The notes under the pieces were generated by a model, which saw only the letters and a list, made by a program, of their open reading frames with translations, was not told where the DNA came from and did not search any database. Shown here in pieces: positions 7,954 through 15,954 of a DNA stretch of 64,000 bases. Position numbers and translations under genes: made by a program. Position 1 is the first letter of the stretch, and the number at the start of each line of letters is the position of its first letter. Origin of the DNA: a bacterium (GTDB lineage: Bacteria > Myxococcota_A > Bradymonadia > Bradymonadales > Bradymonadaceae). The stretch lies in NCBI GenBank assembly GCA_030427705.1, contig JAUIBR010000001.1, positions 62,001-126,000 on the forward strand. The letters are read 5' to 3'.

Positions 7954-9268
7954 AGCCCCAGGAGTCGCCTGCATTGCATCCACGCTCTAGAAGTTCGACA
8001 CCAAATCTCTTCTTTTCTGGGTCCTGTGTCCAGAGTTCACCGATATAACTGCAACTAAAGGCGATGCCGCCCTCGCATGCCTTCATGTAGAGATCGGTCG
8101 CTTTGGCCATGTCTTTATCCACGCCTCGCCCGTCTTCGTGCATGCCGGCCAGGTTGTGACAGCCTTGAAACTCTTCGAGGTCGCAGGCCTCCTGATACAG
8201 GCGAGCGGCCTCAGTCTCGTCCTTCTCCACCCCACGACCATCTTCGTACATGACGCCGAGATTCGAGCAACCAGATGGATACTTGAGCTGGCATGACTGT
8301 CCAAAGAGGTCCGCTGCCTTCACCGGGTTTTTCCCAACGCCTCGCCCAAGAAGGTAGAGCACACCCAATCGCGAACAGCCCTTAGCATCGCGGCCCTTAC
8401 AACCCTTTTCGTAGTGACCTGATGCTGCATCCGGTTTGCCCAGCTCCTCTGCGGTGATGCCTTCGTTTGTGCACCCGCGATAGAAGTTGAGCATGCAGGC
8501 TTTGCGATAGTAGAGCTCTGCTCGGTCGAGTTGTTTGTCGACGCCGGAGCCGTGATGATAGAGCGAGCCGAGGTTCGAACACGCACGTGCGTATCGGCCA
8601 TCACAGGCCTTCTTATACAACTCCGCACCTTGTTCGAGGTCTTTCTCAACCCCTTCGCCGTAACGATACAAAAAGCCGAGGTAATAGCAGCCTTCTGCGA
8701 AATCTAGTTCACAAGCCTTGCGGTAGTAGCCTGCTGCAATCTCTTTGCTGGCCCCAATCTTGGCGTTCTCACTTTGGAAACCGAGGTTGAAACACGCGGT
8801 GGCTTCGCCGTTTTCACACGCCTTCACCAGCAGGGCCTGTGCCGCAGCCGGGTCCGACCCTTCAATCTTCAGCAATAATGCCAAATTATTGCATGATACC
8901 GTGTGCCCTCGGTCGCAGGCGAGTTTGTACAATCGTTTGGCTTCGTCGCTATTCTGCGGAACCCCAATTCCATTTTGATGCATGACGGCGAGGTTGAAGC
9001 AGCCTGAGTCGTCTTGTCCGTCGCACCCACGTTTGAGGTAATCATGGGCACTATTGACGTTTGCCGGGACCTGCTTTCCTTCCAAGTATCGCAGCCCAAC
9101 CCAGGTGCAAGATGCCGCATCCCCACCTTCACAGTGCTCCAAAGCATCCTGAAACTCGCCATCGGGCGTACCGTCGGCGATTTTTGTGGATAGGTCATTG
9201 GGACGTTGCGATCCACCGCAAGCGAGCAGCGACGTGGCGAACAGTACAACCCAGAAATGTCGGTACAT
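7916..9268 (-). CDS. Sel1-repeat lipoprotein
   Basis: The lipobox SLLAC (Cys17) predicts an exported lipoprotein. Residues about 45-440 are about eleven Sel1-like repeats of 35-38 residues, each with the pattern A..LY..AC..G...GC.NLG..Y..G.GV, and with Cys pairs recurring in each repeat as in HcpA-type cysteine-rich proteins. Such repeats form an alpha solenoid for protein binding; periplasmic scaffold is inferred. The gene sits 10 bp after mscS and its stop lies inside the 5' end of the MYXO-CTERM gene if a long start of that gene is used, so these minus-strand genes probably form one transcript from phrB downwards. Confidence 0.88.
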   Translation of the reverse strand: MYRHFWVVLFATSLLACGGSQRPNDLSTKIADGTPDGEFQDALEHCEGGDAASCTWVGLRYLEGKQVPANVNSAHDYLKRGCDGQDDSGCFNLAVMHQNGIGVPQNSDEAKRLYKLACDRGHTVSCNNLALLLKIEGSDPAAAQALLVKACENGEATACFNLGFQSENAKIGASKEIAAGYYRKACELDFAEGCYYLGFLYRYGEGVEKDLEQGAELYKKACDGRYARACSNLGSLYHHGSGVDKQLDRAELYYRKACMLNFYRGCTNEGITAEELGKPDAASGHYEKGCKGRDAKGCSRLGVLYLLGRGVGKNPVKAADLFGQSCQLKYPSGCSNLGVMYEDGRGVEKDETEAARLYQEACDLEEFQGCHNLAGMHEDGRGVDKDMAKATDLYMKACEGGIAFSCSYIGELWTQDPEKKRFGVELLERGCNAGDSWGCEKLKAHTGDDS

Positions 9269-9278
9269 GGGGCCCTCG

Positions 9279-10109
9279 TTATTCTTCGACTAATACGAGA
9301 CCACTGGCAGAGGTTTTTGTTCCGGACTTTTCCCGTCGGAAATCATCGTGGAATCGGGCGACGACATCGCTTCGATAGTGGTCTTGATAGCTAGGATCGA
9401 ATGCGTAGCCGCGAACATGCACCTCAAAGCTCTCGTCGGTCTCGTCACTGGTGTTGAGGAACACTTCTGGCTGATGTTGTGGTGATGCCAGGGGCGTCAG
9501 GATCGCGGCATTTCTGGCGATCACGAGCGCGCGATTAGGCTCAATCAGCGGCGGCACCTTCAGGGTAATCTCGCAGGCCGAATCGCCGCCGTCGCCGCTG
9601 AGGTTTGCGACGGATTCGCTCATGAACTTCTCGTTCGGAACTTCATGGATCGTCCCGTCGACGGAACGGACACGCACGCTTCGCAGGCCGAACGCGTAGA
9701 TTTCGCCTTCGATATGCTGAAGACGGATGGAATCACCGATCTTTAGCCGCCCCTCCATCGCGAGTGCCAAACCAGCGGTCACGCTTCGCATCCAACCGAC
9801 TGACGCCAGCAACGTCGCGATGACAAATAGTCCGACGATGACGACCCAATAATCGGGCAGCGCTGAGGCATAGGACAGGGTGATGAACATCCCGGCGATG
9901 CCCCAGATGGTGACATACAATATGGGCAACCAACGCCGAAACTTACTCGCGGTCTTTATCTGCCCGACACGTCGAACTACAACGCTGAGCGACACCGCCA
10001 ACACCAAGATCCCCACCATGTGGAAGATGGGCATTTGGGGTGGCGCCGCGGGCTGCGCTTCGACTGAGATCTGCGCTGCAACGTCGGTTGTTTGCTGTTC
10101 TGGATCCAT
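9279..10109 (-). CDS. MscS-family mechanosensitive ion channel
   Basis: The protein has four predicted membrane helices (about 30-50, 60-85, 90-110 and 115-135 from ATG 10109), then the MscS beta-domain with GLALAMEGRLKIGDSIRL, EGEIYAFGLRSVRVRSVDG and the typical VPNEKFMSE. The C-terminal alpha/beta vestibule part is present, ending about 285. The usual pore helix Gly/Ala pattern is recognisable in SVGWMRSVTAGLALA. Small-type MscS channels release solutes under hypo-osmotic stress. A GTG at 10145 would add 12 residues; ATG 10109 is preferred although no strong ribosome site is seen. It lies between phrB and the Sel1 gene on the same strand. Confidence 0.85.
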   Translation of the reverse strand: MDPEQQTTDVAAQISVEAQPAAPPQMPIFHMVGILVLAVSLSVVVRRVGQIKTASKFRRWLPILYVTIWGIAGMFITLSYASALPDYWVVIVGLFVIATLLASVGWMRSVTAGLALAMEGRLKIGDSIRLQHIEGEIYAFGLRSVRVRSVDGTIHEVPNEKFMSESVANLSGDGGDSACEITLKVPPLIEPNRALVIARNAAILTPLASPQHQPEVFLNTSDETDESFEVHVRGYAFDPSYQDHYRSDVVARFHDDFRREKSGTKTSASGLVLVEE

Positions 10110-10180
10110 CGAAAGGCAATGTACTTCGCGGAACAAGGTCAGCACAAGTTCGCATACTTGCTACGTCAGAATCTGGGTGT

Positions 10181-11794
10181 TCAGATGAGCGATGCCTGTT
10201 TGGCGAGTGACTCGCCGGCCGCCAGCGTAAGAACAGTCTCTTCGAACATGCGGGCGTCTTCTTCTCTTTCTTCAGGCGAGCGTTTGTCGAGCGTCCAGTA
10301 CATGCGTCGCATGCGATTGTTCTCGCGAAGCTTGTCTTCGTGACGCCCCAGAAATGCCCAATACATGCGCTTGAGCGGACAGTCCTTTTTGGGATCGAAG
10401 ACGCAGTGTTTGCAGTAGTCGGACATCTTGTTGATGTAGTTCGATCCTGAAACATACGGCTTCGTCGTGAAGAGCTCGCCGGTCGCGAACGTCGCCATGC
10501 CCAGGACATTTGGTTCCACCACCCAATCGAACGCGTCGATGAACGCGACCCAGAACCAGTCGGTGAGCTGCCGCGGGTCGACGTCCAATAAGGTCGCGAT
10601 ATTGCCCAAGACCATGAGTCGTTCGATGTGATGAGTATAACCATCCTCGATGACCGCCTGGACACTCTCATCAAGGCATCGCATACCCGATTCGGTTCCC
10701 CAGAATGCCGGCGGCAGGTCGTTCTTTGCGTTGAAGAAGTTGGGCAGCGCACCGCCGTCCCCGGGTTTGGCTTCACCTTCCCAACCGGCTCGACCAATCG
10801 ACTCAGCGACGGGATTTACGTCCCGAAAGCCGTCCGTCTTTTCGTGAACTCGATACATGAACTCGCGCCACCCGATAACCTGGCGAATGAACCCTTCTTT
10901 TGAGGCGAGGTCGATGTCTGCAGCGTCCGCGTCCGCGACAACACGGGCTGGAAGCAGGCGATGTAGATTGACCAGTGGTGAGATGAGCGTGTGGAAGAGC
11001 GTTCGCGATTTGACTGTCATCGCATCTTCGTACGGGCCAAACGTCGGTAGAATCTCGTCCAAGACAAACTGCCAATGCGCTTCGGCCTGAGCGGCCGTGC
11101 TCGCGATGCGGGTCATGTCGACCTTACCGGGATGATGTCCGAACTTGTCTTCAATCAGGTCGGCTACCTCCGCGTCGATTTCATCGACTTCAAACTTCGG
11201 CCAAACAGGCAATGCAGGCTCACCTTTCCATGCGTTTCGGTTCTCGCCATCAAAGCTGTACCGGCCGCCTTCGGGTTTACCGTCTTCCATCAGGATTCCG
11301 GTTCGCTGACGCACCTCGCGGTAAAACGCATCCATCCTCCACGGTTTGCTAGTCTGGCTCGCGTCGAATTCGGCTTCGGTGGTCAGCCAACCGGTATGCG
11401 GACATATTTCTATGAATGGCGCGTCCTGCAGCTGCACACGCAGTTCGCGCTCGGCAGGTCGGGCTACTTTAAAGGGCCCAAGTTCATCCGCGAGTTCTTC
11501 CAAGACGTCACTGTAAGCCTTCGACGAAAACACATACCGCACCGCAACGCCGCGTTTCGCCTGCTCAAGTGCAAAGTGGCGTTGGTTGCTGAGAATCCAG
11601 GCGAGCTTCTGCTTGTGATATGGGCGTCTACGGCCCTTCCACGTGGTTTCGATTAGGACGATGCCGGCTTGTTCAGGCGCAAGTTCCGCCAGTGGACCAA
11701 TCTCATGGCTTAGCTGGTCATACGGCACAAAGACCCAGGTTCGGTTCTGTTCCGCTGAATTCGTGTCCCTTAAGGCTCTGATGAAGGTGTTCAT
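10181..11794 (-). CDS. phrB: Fe-S bacterial cryptochrome/photolyase (PhrB, (6-4) photolyase family)
   Basis: The 537-residue product matches the DPRP/FeS-BCP photolyase class throughout: N-terminal Rossmann antenna part with LIETTWKGRRRPYHKQKL, and the C-terminal FAD domain with VIGWREFMYRVH, THHIERLMVLGN and NVLGMATFATG. The four [4Fe-4S] cysteines are visible in GMRCLDE, YCKHC and DCPLKRMYW. Enzymes of this class repair (6-4) photoproducts using light and contain FAD and a lumazine-type antenna. Ribosome site GGAG lies 8 nt before ATG 11794. The neighbouring 56-residue membrane peptide and MscS channel have no obvious functional link; light or osmotic stress is a guess. Confidence 0.92.
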   Translation of the reverse strand: MNTFIRALRDTNSAEQNRTWVFVPYDQLSHEIGPLAELAPEQAGIVLIETTWKGRRRPYHKQKLAWILSNQRHFALEQAKRGVAVRYVFSSKAYSDVLEELADELGPFKVARPAERELRVQLQDAPFIEICPHTGWLTTEAEFDASQTSKPWRMDAFYREVRQRTGILMEDGKPEGGRYSFDGENRNAWKGEPALPVWPKFEVDEIDAEVADLIEDKFGHHPGKVDMTRIASTAAQAEAHWQFVLDEILPTFGPYEDAMTVKSRTLFHTLISPLVNLHRLLPARVVADADAADIDLASKEGFIRQVIGWREFMYRVHEKTDGFRDVNPVAESIGRAGWEGEAKPGDGGALPNFFNAKNDLPPAFWGTESGMRCLDESVQAVIEDGYTHHIERLMVLGNIATLLDVDPRQLTDWFWVAFIDAFDWVVEPNVLGMATFATGELFTTKPYVSGSNYINKMSDYCKHCVFDPKKDCPLKRMYWAFLGRHEDKLRENNRMRRMYWTLDKRSPEEREEDARMFEETVLTLAAGESLAKQASLI

Positions 11795-11853
11795 GATGTT
11801 CTCCGCCCCGTTTAGATGGAGAACACCTGAACTTTGGTGCCCGATTTCTAAGG

Positions 11854-12024
11854 CTAGATTGGCAGAGAAAACCCGATGAACTTAGTGATTGCTGTGAAGA
11901 AAGTGATGGCAAAGATGATGCCGAGTGCGACTTTGAACGAGAACACCGGGTCGTGTCTGCGCATCTCATGCCGCGTGTTGTTCGTTCCTAGCACTGCTTC
12001 GAGTAGAAATTCTAAAGCCCACAT
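11854..12024 (-). CDS. Small membrane peptide, 56 residues
   Basis: This short frame starts at ATG 12022-12024 after a near-perfect AAGGAG with 5-nt spacing and ends in TAG at 11854. The product begins MWALEFLLEAVLG, has a charged middle (NNTRHEMRRHDP) and one membrane helix (KVALGIIFAITFFTAITKFI), ending GFSLPI. The charge distribution suggests an N-in single-pass peptide. I do not recognise a family. The strong ribosome site and absence of other coding use of the interval support a real gene; it is upstream of phrB in the same direction, 59 bp from its start codon. Confidence 0.65.
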   Translation of the reverse strand: MWALEFLLEAVLGTNNTRHEMRRHDPVFSFKVALGIIFAITFFTAITKFIGFSLPI

Positions 12025-12230
12025 AGGGTCTCCTTGTCGAGTACGAGGTCAATACTACGGCCAAGCTTTTAATTTAAAAATTAGAAACTTTATCAATCAT
12101 CGTTATAAAAAACAGAAGGTTCTTGGTTTCAACTCCACCGCTCTGTCGCGAACCCCAAGCCCCCTAGCCCCTTCACCGCTAGCCCTAGTCACCATTGCCG
12201 CCAAATAGGTGTTGAGGGTATAAGCGTCCC
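12025..12230. other. Divergent intergenic region, AT-rich
   Basis: This 206-bp stretch separates the minus-strand small peptide gene from the plus-strand FHA-ABC gene. It contains an AT-rich block near 12068-12118 (AATTTAAAAATTAGAAAC) that stands out from the GC-rich surroundings and is a plausible place for divergent promoters. No clear -35/-10 pair could be fixed by eye. Confidence 0.4.
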
Positions 12231-15158
12231 ATGAGCAATAATTGCCCAAATTGCGGGCAAGAGAACGAACCAGAAGAGGTAATTTGTACCTCTTGCGGCC
12301 TGACTCTTGCGGCGATGTTGAACATCGACGAAGCCGACAATACTCGACCCGAGATTAAGGTTGAGCTCGTCGAGGCAAAGATGCGTGAGGCGATCAGCCG
12401 CGCTCTGCTCGAATCACAGTTCGTTGCCGAGCCGACGATGCCGGGAGTCCGTGCCGAAAAGGGGTCGGACAAACATGAGCCACGACCGAAGCTACCAGAG
12501 CCGGATGCCGCGCCGGAGATTCCAGTCGACGCTTCGATTCTGAAGATCGGTTACGATGTCGAGAACGACCTCGTTATTCCACGACCTCAAGTATCGGGAT
12601 TTCACTGCCGTATCGCGTTGGTGGACAACAAATACGTGATCGAGGATCTGAACTCGACGAATGGCACGTGGGTCAATGAACACAAGATCGATCGGGCGTT
12701 CATCACACCGGGCGACGTCATCGGTTTGGGAAGCTACCAGTTCGATTTCGATGTCACGATCATCGATCGAATCAATCCGGAAACACACAAACGCACGGAA
12801 GCGATTGAATTGCCGGAGGTTCTGGCTAAGCCAGTGATCATCGGGCGCGAGCCTGACTGCGACATCATCTTAGATGCGCCGCAGATATCGCGACACCACG
12901 CGCGATTGGTTTACACGGGTGCCGGCTGGCAGGTGGAAGACCTCGACTCCGCCAATGGTCTTGCGGTCAATGATCGTGCGAACCAGGTCAGCAACGCGAT
13001 CGTAACTGAGGACGACGTGTTGTTCTTCGGAAGCTACCGCTTCCCCGTCAGCCGTCTGCGCGACTTCCTGGAGACATCGGATAGTTCGACGGTCGGTGGG
13101 CAGATTCCGCTGCCAAAAAACAAGAGCGTCATCACGATTGGCCGTGGGCCAAACAATGACGTCGTCATCGAAGCACCTCAGATTTCGCGACATCACGCGC
13201 GCCTCATCCAATCGCAGGGTGAAGTTCATCTGGAAGACCTTGGCAGCGCTAACGGCACGTTCATCGATGGCAAGCGCATCAAGCGGGCGAAGCTTGAGCC
13301 GGACCAGACCATCAGTTTCGGTTCGTACGCGGTGCGTTTGGACCTTGCGCGCGGCGCAATCCAGCGAAGCTACAAGGGCGACATCCTGCTGCAGGCCGAG
13401 AATCTGCGCTACGACGTCAAAGACGGAAAGCAGACTCGCCGCATCCTGGATGGCATCTCGTTCACCGTCTATCCGACCGAATTTATGGGCCTCATGGGAC
13501 CATCGGGCTCAGGCAAGACGACGCTGTTGATGTCGCTTATCGGCTACCTGCGGCCGAGTTACGGGCGCACGCTGGTCAACGGTGACGACCTGACGTTGAA
13601 CTACAATCGTTATCGGGGCGCGATCGGATATGTGCCACAAGATGACATTATTCATAATCAGCTCACGGTCTACGAAGCGCTGTATTACACGGCGAAACTC
13701 AGGCTGCCACCAGATACCACCGACGAAGAGATTGAGCGCCGAATCAACAAGGTCTTGGGTGATCTAGAGATTGCCGAGACGCGCTTTGTACGCATTGGTT
13801 CTCCTGAGCGAAAGGGCATTTCAGGCGGTCAGCGAAAACGTGTGAACTTGGCTCTTGAGCTGCTCACCGAACCCGCATTGCTTTGCTTAGACGAGCCAAC
13901 CAGCGGACTCGCCAGTGAAGACGCGCAAAACGTGATGCGATTGTTGCGACGCCTCGCGGATGAAGGCCGAACGATCCTGCTCACCGTTCACCAGCCGTCG
14001 ATCCAGATGTACCGGTTGTTGGATAACGTCCTCTATATCGCAGACGGTGAAGAGGTTTACTACGGCCCGGCTTACCCAGACTCGATGCTCTACTTCCATC
14101 CGGAAGTACGGTTGAATTCGCCCGAAGCGGAACGTGTCCTGGCTGACCCGGGCACGTGCATGCTGCCGTTGATGGAGGCAAAACGCGCCGGCGAGCCGAT
14201 GGAGACGTTCGCGGCACGCTACCGACAGAGCCGGTATCACGAAGAGTATGTCGAAGACCGCCGCAAAAACCGCGCGGGCGTGAGCGTGACAACATCCGGA
14301 GAGCGTGGGCGTCCACGATTCACGCTGCGTCAGCTGTTCACACTTAGCCGCCGCTTCCTCTCCATCAAGATCAAGGATCGACTGAGTACGTTCATCCTGT
14401 TGATCCAGGCGCCCATCATCGCGGTGCTACTGGACATGGTGTTTGTCGCCGAGACGGGTGGCGTGATGAGTCGCCTGCAGTTCGCACCGTACGCATTATT
14501 CCTGATGGTGATTTCGTCGATCTGGTTTGGTTGTTCGAACGCAGCTCGTGAAATCGTCAGCGAACAAGCTATCTACAAGCGCGAGCGGATGGTCAACCTG
14601 TCCATCCCGGCTTACGTTCTCAGCAAGTTCTTCATCCTCGGCGCGGTCTGCTTGGTGCAGAACGTGATTCTTTTATCCATGACATATTTTGTCTTGGATT
14701 TCTGGGGTAACCCAATCTACCACCTCGCTATCCTATGGTTGGCCTCCATGGCGGGCGTCGGCATGGGTTTAGCCTTGTCGGCTGTCGTGCGAACCGAACA
14801 AGCCGCGATGGCGATGGTTCCACTATTGCTGATTCCCCAGGTCATCCTCGGTGGTGCGATCATGCCCATCGACGAGATGAACGAACCCACGTGGGGCCTA
14901 TCGCAAGTGACCGTGGCACGCTGGGCGTTTGAAGGCGTGCTTCAGACCGAACACCTCAGCGACGCATACGAAATCAGCGCCGAGGACATGCCCAAACCAC
15001 TGGCACCCGGGCTCCCGGCGCCACCGCCACCACCAAATCCACTGAATCGATTCTACGGCGATTCCGAGACCTGGTTGGCCATCGATCTTGGAGTTCTTGG
15101 TGGAATGACCTTCTTCTCGATATTCATTGTTGCCGGTGGATTGAGACTACGGGAGTAG
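12231..15158 (+). CDS. ABCG-type transporter with zinc ribbon and three FHA domains
   Basis: A 975-residue fusion. Residues 5-22 form a zinc ribbon (CPNCG...CTSCG). Three FHA domains follow at about 100-165, 200-255 and 298-350; each has the phosphothreonine-binding core (GFHCRI, SRHHARL, SRHHARL) and the N-G turn (STNGTWV, SANGLAV, SANGTFI). The ABC ATPase has Walker A GPSGSGKTT (about 422), signature ISGGQRKRV (about 530) and Walker B LLCLDEPTSG (about 550). Six membrane helices of the ABC2/ABCG type occupy about 700-975. FHA domains bind phosphothreonine, so control by Ser/Thr kinases, of which two are encoded nearby, is inferred. Substrate and direction of transport are unknown. Confidence 0.93.
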   Translation: MSNNCPNCGQENEPEEVICTSCGLTLAAMLNIDEADNTRPEIKVELVEAKMREAISRALLESQFVAEPTMPGVRAEKGSDKHEPRPKLPEPDAAPEIPVDASILKIGYDVENDLVIPRPQVSGFHCRIALVDNKYVIEDLNSTNGTWVNEHKIDRAFITPGDVIGLGSYQFDFDVTIIDRINPETHKRTEAIELPEVLAKPVIIGREPDCDIILDAPQISRHHARLVYTGAGWQVEDLDSANGLAVNDRANQVSNAIVTEDDVLFFGSYRFPVSRLRDFLETSDSSTVGGQIPLPKNKSVITIGRGPNNDVVIEAPQISRHHARLIQSQGEVHLEDLGSANGTFIDGKRIKRAKLEPDQTISFGSYAVRLDLARGAIQRSYKGDILLQAENLRYDVKDGKQTRRILDGISFTVYPTEFMGLMGPSGSGKTTLLMSLIGYLRPSYGRTLVNGDDLTLNYNRYRGAIGYVPQDDIIHNQLTVYEALYYTAKLRLPPDTTDEEIERRINKVLGDLEIAETRFVRIGSPERKGISGGQRKRVNLALELLTEPALLCLDEPTSGLASEDAQNVMRLLRRLADEGRTILLTVHQPSIQMYRLLDNVLYIADGEEVYYGPAYPDSMLYFHPEVRLNSPEAERVLADPGTCMLPLMEAKRAGEPMETFAARYRQSRYHEEYVEDRRKNRAGVSVTTSGERGRPRFTLRQLFTLSRRFLSIKIKDRLSTFILLIQAPIIAVLLDMVFVAETGGVMSRLQFAPYALFLMVISSIWFGCSNAAREIVSEQAIYKRERMVNLSIPAYVLSKFFILGAVCLVQNVILLSMTYFVLDFWGNPIYHLAILWLASMAGVGMGLALSAVVRTEQAAMAMVPLLLIPQVILGGAIMPIDEMNEPTWGLSQVTVARWAFEGVLQTEHLSDAYEISAEDMPKPLAPGLPAPPPPPNPLNRFYGDSETWLAIDLGVLGGMTFFSIFIVAGGLRLRE

Positions 15159-15185
15159 CCCAACTCTTTGTGATAGAATGAAGCC

Positions 15186-15383
15186 ATGGACGATATTCGA
15201 AAAAAACAATGGGAAGTGTATCGAAACATGTCGCCAGAACAGAAACTGCAAATCATCGCCGACCTGTTCTGGAACGCCAGGGAATTGAAGGCAGCAGGAT
15301 TGCGCATGCAGCATCCTGATTGGGACGAAGCCCGAGTACAGGCACAGGTGACCCGAATATTCTTATCGCAACATGACGGATAA
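15186..15383 (+). CDS. Small helical partner protein of a nucleotidyltransferase
   Basis: A 65-residue, highly charged helical protein with the phrases MSPEQKLQIIADLFWNARELKAAG and HPDWDEARVQAQVTRIFL. Similar small proteins are, to my knowledge, found next to nucleotidyltransferase genes of the kind that follows. Its last 11 bp overlap the ATG of that gene, so translation is probably coupled. A toxin-antitoxin-like or otherwise paired role is an inference from size, overlap and the partner's fold. The ATG at 15186 has only a weak ribosome site. Confidence 0.72.
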   Translation: MDDIRKKQWEVYRNMSPEQKLQIIADLFWNARELKAAGLRMQHPDWDEARVQAQVTRIFLSQHDG

Positions 15384-15954
15384 GCCTCCGTACATTGTCT
15401 TTACCGACTCGTTTGAAACGTTGGGACTTCGTTACTTTGTAACAGGAAGCGTCGCGGCCACCATCTATGGAGAACCACGTTTTACCCAAGACATTGATGT
15501 TGTCTTGGAACTGCGTACCGATAGTGAAATTGAGGCATTGGTCCACGCTTTTCCTGAAGACCATTTCTACTGCGCACCGGCAGAATCACTACGGATAGAA
15601 CGGCGTCGCGACAATCGAGGGCACTTCAATATTATGGCCTTTGATTCAGGATTTCGGGCCGATGTCTACCTCGCCGGAAAAGACCCCTACCTTAATCAGG
15701 CCTTGAACCAACGCCGCAAATCGGCAATTGCTGGCCATGAAATGTGGATTGCACCACCCGAGTATGTGATTGTTCAGAAATTGCGTTACTATCAGGAAGG
15801 TCATTCACAAAAGCACATAGATGATATCGAGGGCATTCTCGGCGTTTCCAAAGACTCGATCGATTTCGAGGCTTTAGAATCAACGATACAAGAGTTGGGA
15901 TTGACGGATTTGGTCCGTTTGATCGGGTCTTGGCCAGATAAGGAAGGAACTTAA
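15373..15954 (+). CDS. Predicted nucleotidyltransferase (pol beta fold)
   Basis: The N-terminal half has the minimal nucleotidyltransferase signature GSVAATIYGEPRFTQDIDVV, with the G-S motif and the D-I-D metal ligands. A later part (APPEYVIVQKLRYYQEG) matches the helical region of the uncharacterised nucleotidyltransferase group often encoded behind a small partner gene. The product (193 residues) probably transfers an NMP to an unknown target. AbiEii/MenT-type toxins share this fold, but the exact role here is not known. The start overlaps the small gene by 11 bp and the stop touches the next ATG, so three genes may share a transcript. Confidence 0.78.
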   Translation: MTDKPPYIVFTDSFETLGLRYFVTGSVAATIYGEPRFTQDIDVVLELRTDSEIEALVHAFPEDHFYCAPAESLRIERRRDNRGHFNIMAFDSGFRADVYLAGKDPYLNQALNQRRKSAIAGHEMWIAPPEYVIVQKLRYYQEGHSQKHIDDIEGILGVSKDSIDFEALESTIQELGLTDLVRLIGSWPDKEGT

